Shown: positions 6,991 through 8,225 of the stretch, piece by piece
How positions within the stretch are numbered: the stretch's first letter is position 1
Layout: each line of letters opens with the position of its first letter
Origin: Akkermansiaceae bacterium
GTDB taxonomy: Bacteria > Verrucomicrobiota > Verrucomicrobiia > Verrucomicrobiales > Akkermansiaceae
Assembly (NCBI GenBank): GCA_028293225.1
Contig: JAQGPE010000330.1
Location: forward strand, 1 to 8,225
Length of the DNA: 8,225 bases
Reading direction: 5' to 3'
Notes under the pieces: model-generated
What the model was told of the DNA's origin: nothing
Database searches by the model: none
Seen by the model: the letters and a program-made list of their open reading frames with translations, nothing else
Program-made: the position numbers and the translations under genes

Positions 6991-8225
6991 CTACTTGAGG
7001 TTCACTTCGATCTTCACCCGCGGGATCTCTCCCTTGAAGGTCGCCGCCGACTGGTAGGGGCCGACGGGAGCCCCCGTATCTTTCCCGATATCCAAGCCAT
7101 CGAGCGGCACGGCGGAGAGCGGACCGGTGGCCTTTGCGGTGACCTCTTCCCCGCCGTCGAGGCTCAGGGAGAGGGCGCCATCGGAAGCGAGGCGGGCGAG
7201 CGCGGTGCTCTTTTTCCCGGGTCGCAACGACGTTGGCAGGACTGCCTTGGCCGAGCCTGCTCCGTCATGGACGAAGAAAGTGAGCTTGCCCTCATCGACC
7301 GAGAGCGAATAGCCGCGAGCGGCGCCGCCCTGGGCGACAATCACGCCGTCATCGGCCGTTGCCTCGAAATCGGCGGTGATGGTGAAGCCTCTCTTCGCGA
7401 TGGCAGGCGCTTCCGCCCGGTCGAGGTGATCGTTTTTCGCCAGCACGAAGCTGGTCTTGTTCGAGGCCGGTGCGGCGGCATTTTCCGCGCGTTCGCCACG
7501 CCACGCTCCGAGCGGAAGGACGTTGGCGCGTGCCGCCCAGCCGTCCCATTTCGCCGACAAGGCGGTGACGGCATCGGGCCTTTCAGCCGCGAGGTCGTGC
7601 TGCTCGCTGCGATCCGCCGCGAGGTCGTAGAGCCGCCACGGCTGGTTTTCCAGAGCGACCAGCTTCAGGTCGCCATCGCGGACCGCGCGGTTGCCTTCGT
7701 GTTCCCAGAAGATCGGCTGGGTGCGATGGAGGTCCTGGCCGGTGAAGGCGGGCAAGAGCGAGGTTCCTTCCAGAGGGGTGATGGCGTGACCGTGGTATTC
7801 CTTCGGATATTCTGCCTTGGCGACATCGGTGAAGGTGGCCAGCAGGTCGATGATGTGGCCCGGCTGCTTTTCCAGGGTCCCGAGGCGGTCTCCGCTGATG
7901 ACCTTCGGCCAATGCGCGATCAGCGGCGTGGCGATGCCGCCCTCGTCGGTGTAGTGCTTGTAGCGGGTGAAGGGCGTGTTGTTCAGGGTCGCCCAGCACT
8001 GGCCGATGAAGACGTCCGAGAAAGGATCGCCCGGATGCTCGCCGACGGAGCGGCCCTGGACTCCTGTCTCGGCATTGCCGCCGTTGTCGCTCAGGAACAG
8101 GATCAGCGTGTTGTCGAGCTGGCCGCGCTGTTTCAGCCCGTCGACCACCTCTCCCACCGCCCGGTCCATGCGCTCGATGACGCTGGCATAGATCGCCATC
8201 ATCTGGTCGTAGCGATCCTTCTGCT
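6991..8225 (-). CDS. Arylsulfatase (family S1), C-terminal part, with extra C-terminal beta-rich domain (5' end outside window)
   Basis: The stop is TAG at 6993-6991, and the frame stays open to the right edge. The Met at 8202 is internal: in-frame residues QKDRYDQ precede it and fit the sulfatase pattern KDRYDQMMAIYASVIERMD. The formylglycine site and the first metal ligands lie outside the window, so catalytic competence cannot be judged. Counting from that Met, visible landmarks are SDNGG at 38-42 (metal ligands D39, N40), NTPFTRYKHYTDEGG at 75-89 with the active-site Lys at 82, DLKLV near 178 and the LYDLAADRSEQHDLA segment near 191-205, which is the usual end of the sulfatase fold. An Ala-rich linker leads to a domain at about 272-403 homologous to the C-terminal domain of the sulfatase at 1030-2907. 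The NTPF.RYKH..EGG pattern is typical of arylsulfatase A-like bacterial enzymes; the substrate is unknown. It converges on the three-gene operon and is probably transcribed separately. Confidence 0.93.
   Translation of the reverse strand, partial: QKDRYDQMMAIYASVIERMDRAVGEVVDGLKQRGQLDNTLILFLSDNGGNAETGVQGRSVGEHPGDPFSDVFIGQCWATLNNTPFTRYKHYTDEGGIATPLIAHWPKVISGDRLGTLEKQPGHIIDLLATFTDVAKAEYPKEYHGHAITPLEGTSLLPAFTGQDLHRTQPIFWEHEGNRAVRDGDLKLVALENQPWRLYDLAADRSEQHDLAAERPDAVTALSAKWDGWAARANVLPLGAWRGERAENAAAPASNKTSFVLAKNDHLDRAEAPAIAKRGFTITADFEATADDGVIVAQGGAARGYSLSVDEGKLTFFVHDGAGSAKAVLPTSLRPGKKSTALARLASDGALSLSLDGGEEVTAKATGPLSAVPLDGLDIGKDTGAPVGPYQSAATFKGEIPRVKIEVNLK

Noticed and set aside
8197..8202. Two adjacent Met codons as the start of the minus-strand sulfatase
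   Set aside because: The frame stays open upstream to the window edge with residues (QKDRYDQ) that fit the sulfatase pattern, and the SDNGG metal site falls only 38 residues after this Met, far too close for a true N-terminus.

Overview
The window is a GC-rich, densely coding stretch from a bacterium of the Planctomycetota-Verrucomicrobiota group. A verrucomicrobial host (Verrucomicrobiales-like) is most likely. The first 277 bases encode what I recognise as the C-terminal end of a Verru_Chthon cassette protein A, a family known from Verrucomicrobia. The core of the window is a sulfatase, a planctomycete-type cytochrome with DUF1549 and DUF1553 domains, and a DUF1501 protein, a gene set typical of this superphylum. 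The lineage assignment is inference from gene content; no rRNA or other phylogenetic marker is present.

Layout, left to right: (1) 2-277 (+), the 3' end of the cassette protein A gene. (2) 288-992 (+), a secreted 234-residue protein of unknown function, 10 bases downstream. (3) 1030-2907 (+), a secreted formylglycine sulfatase with a complete active site and an extra C-terminal beta-rich domain. (4) 2933-5521 (+), a secreted PSCyt1-DUF1549-DUF1553 protein with two CxxCH motifs. (5) 5544-6902 (+), a DUF1501 protein with a Tat-type signal. (6) 6928-6963, a perfect 15-bp inverted repeat with a 6-base loop, probably a bidirectional terminator. (7) 6991-8225 (-), the C-terminal part of a second sulfatase that converges on the operon and whose N-terminus lies beyond the window.

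Genes 3 to 5 are 25 and 22 bases apart on one strand and read as one operon. A plausible picture is extracytoplasmic breakdown of sulfated polysaccharide: the two sulfatases remove sulfate esters, while the cytochrome-like and DUF1501 proteins act in the same compartment in a role that has not been established biochemically. The two sulfatases share not only the catalytic fold but a homologous C-terminal domain, so they probably act on related material or sit in the same place at the cell surface.

There are no tRNAs, rRNAs, CRISPR arrays, insertion sequences or intergenic gaps above 100 bases. I see no wholly unprecedented system. The most interesting points are the shared sulfatase C-terminal domain, an acidic insert that splits the end of the DUF1553 domain, an altered N-terminal motif in the DUF1501 protein, and the absence of Shine-Dalgarno sequences before all four visible start codons.
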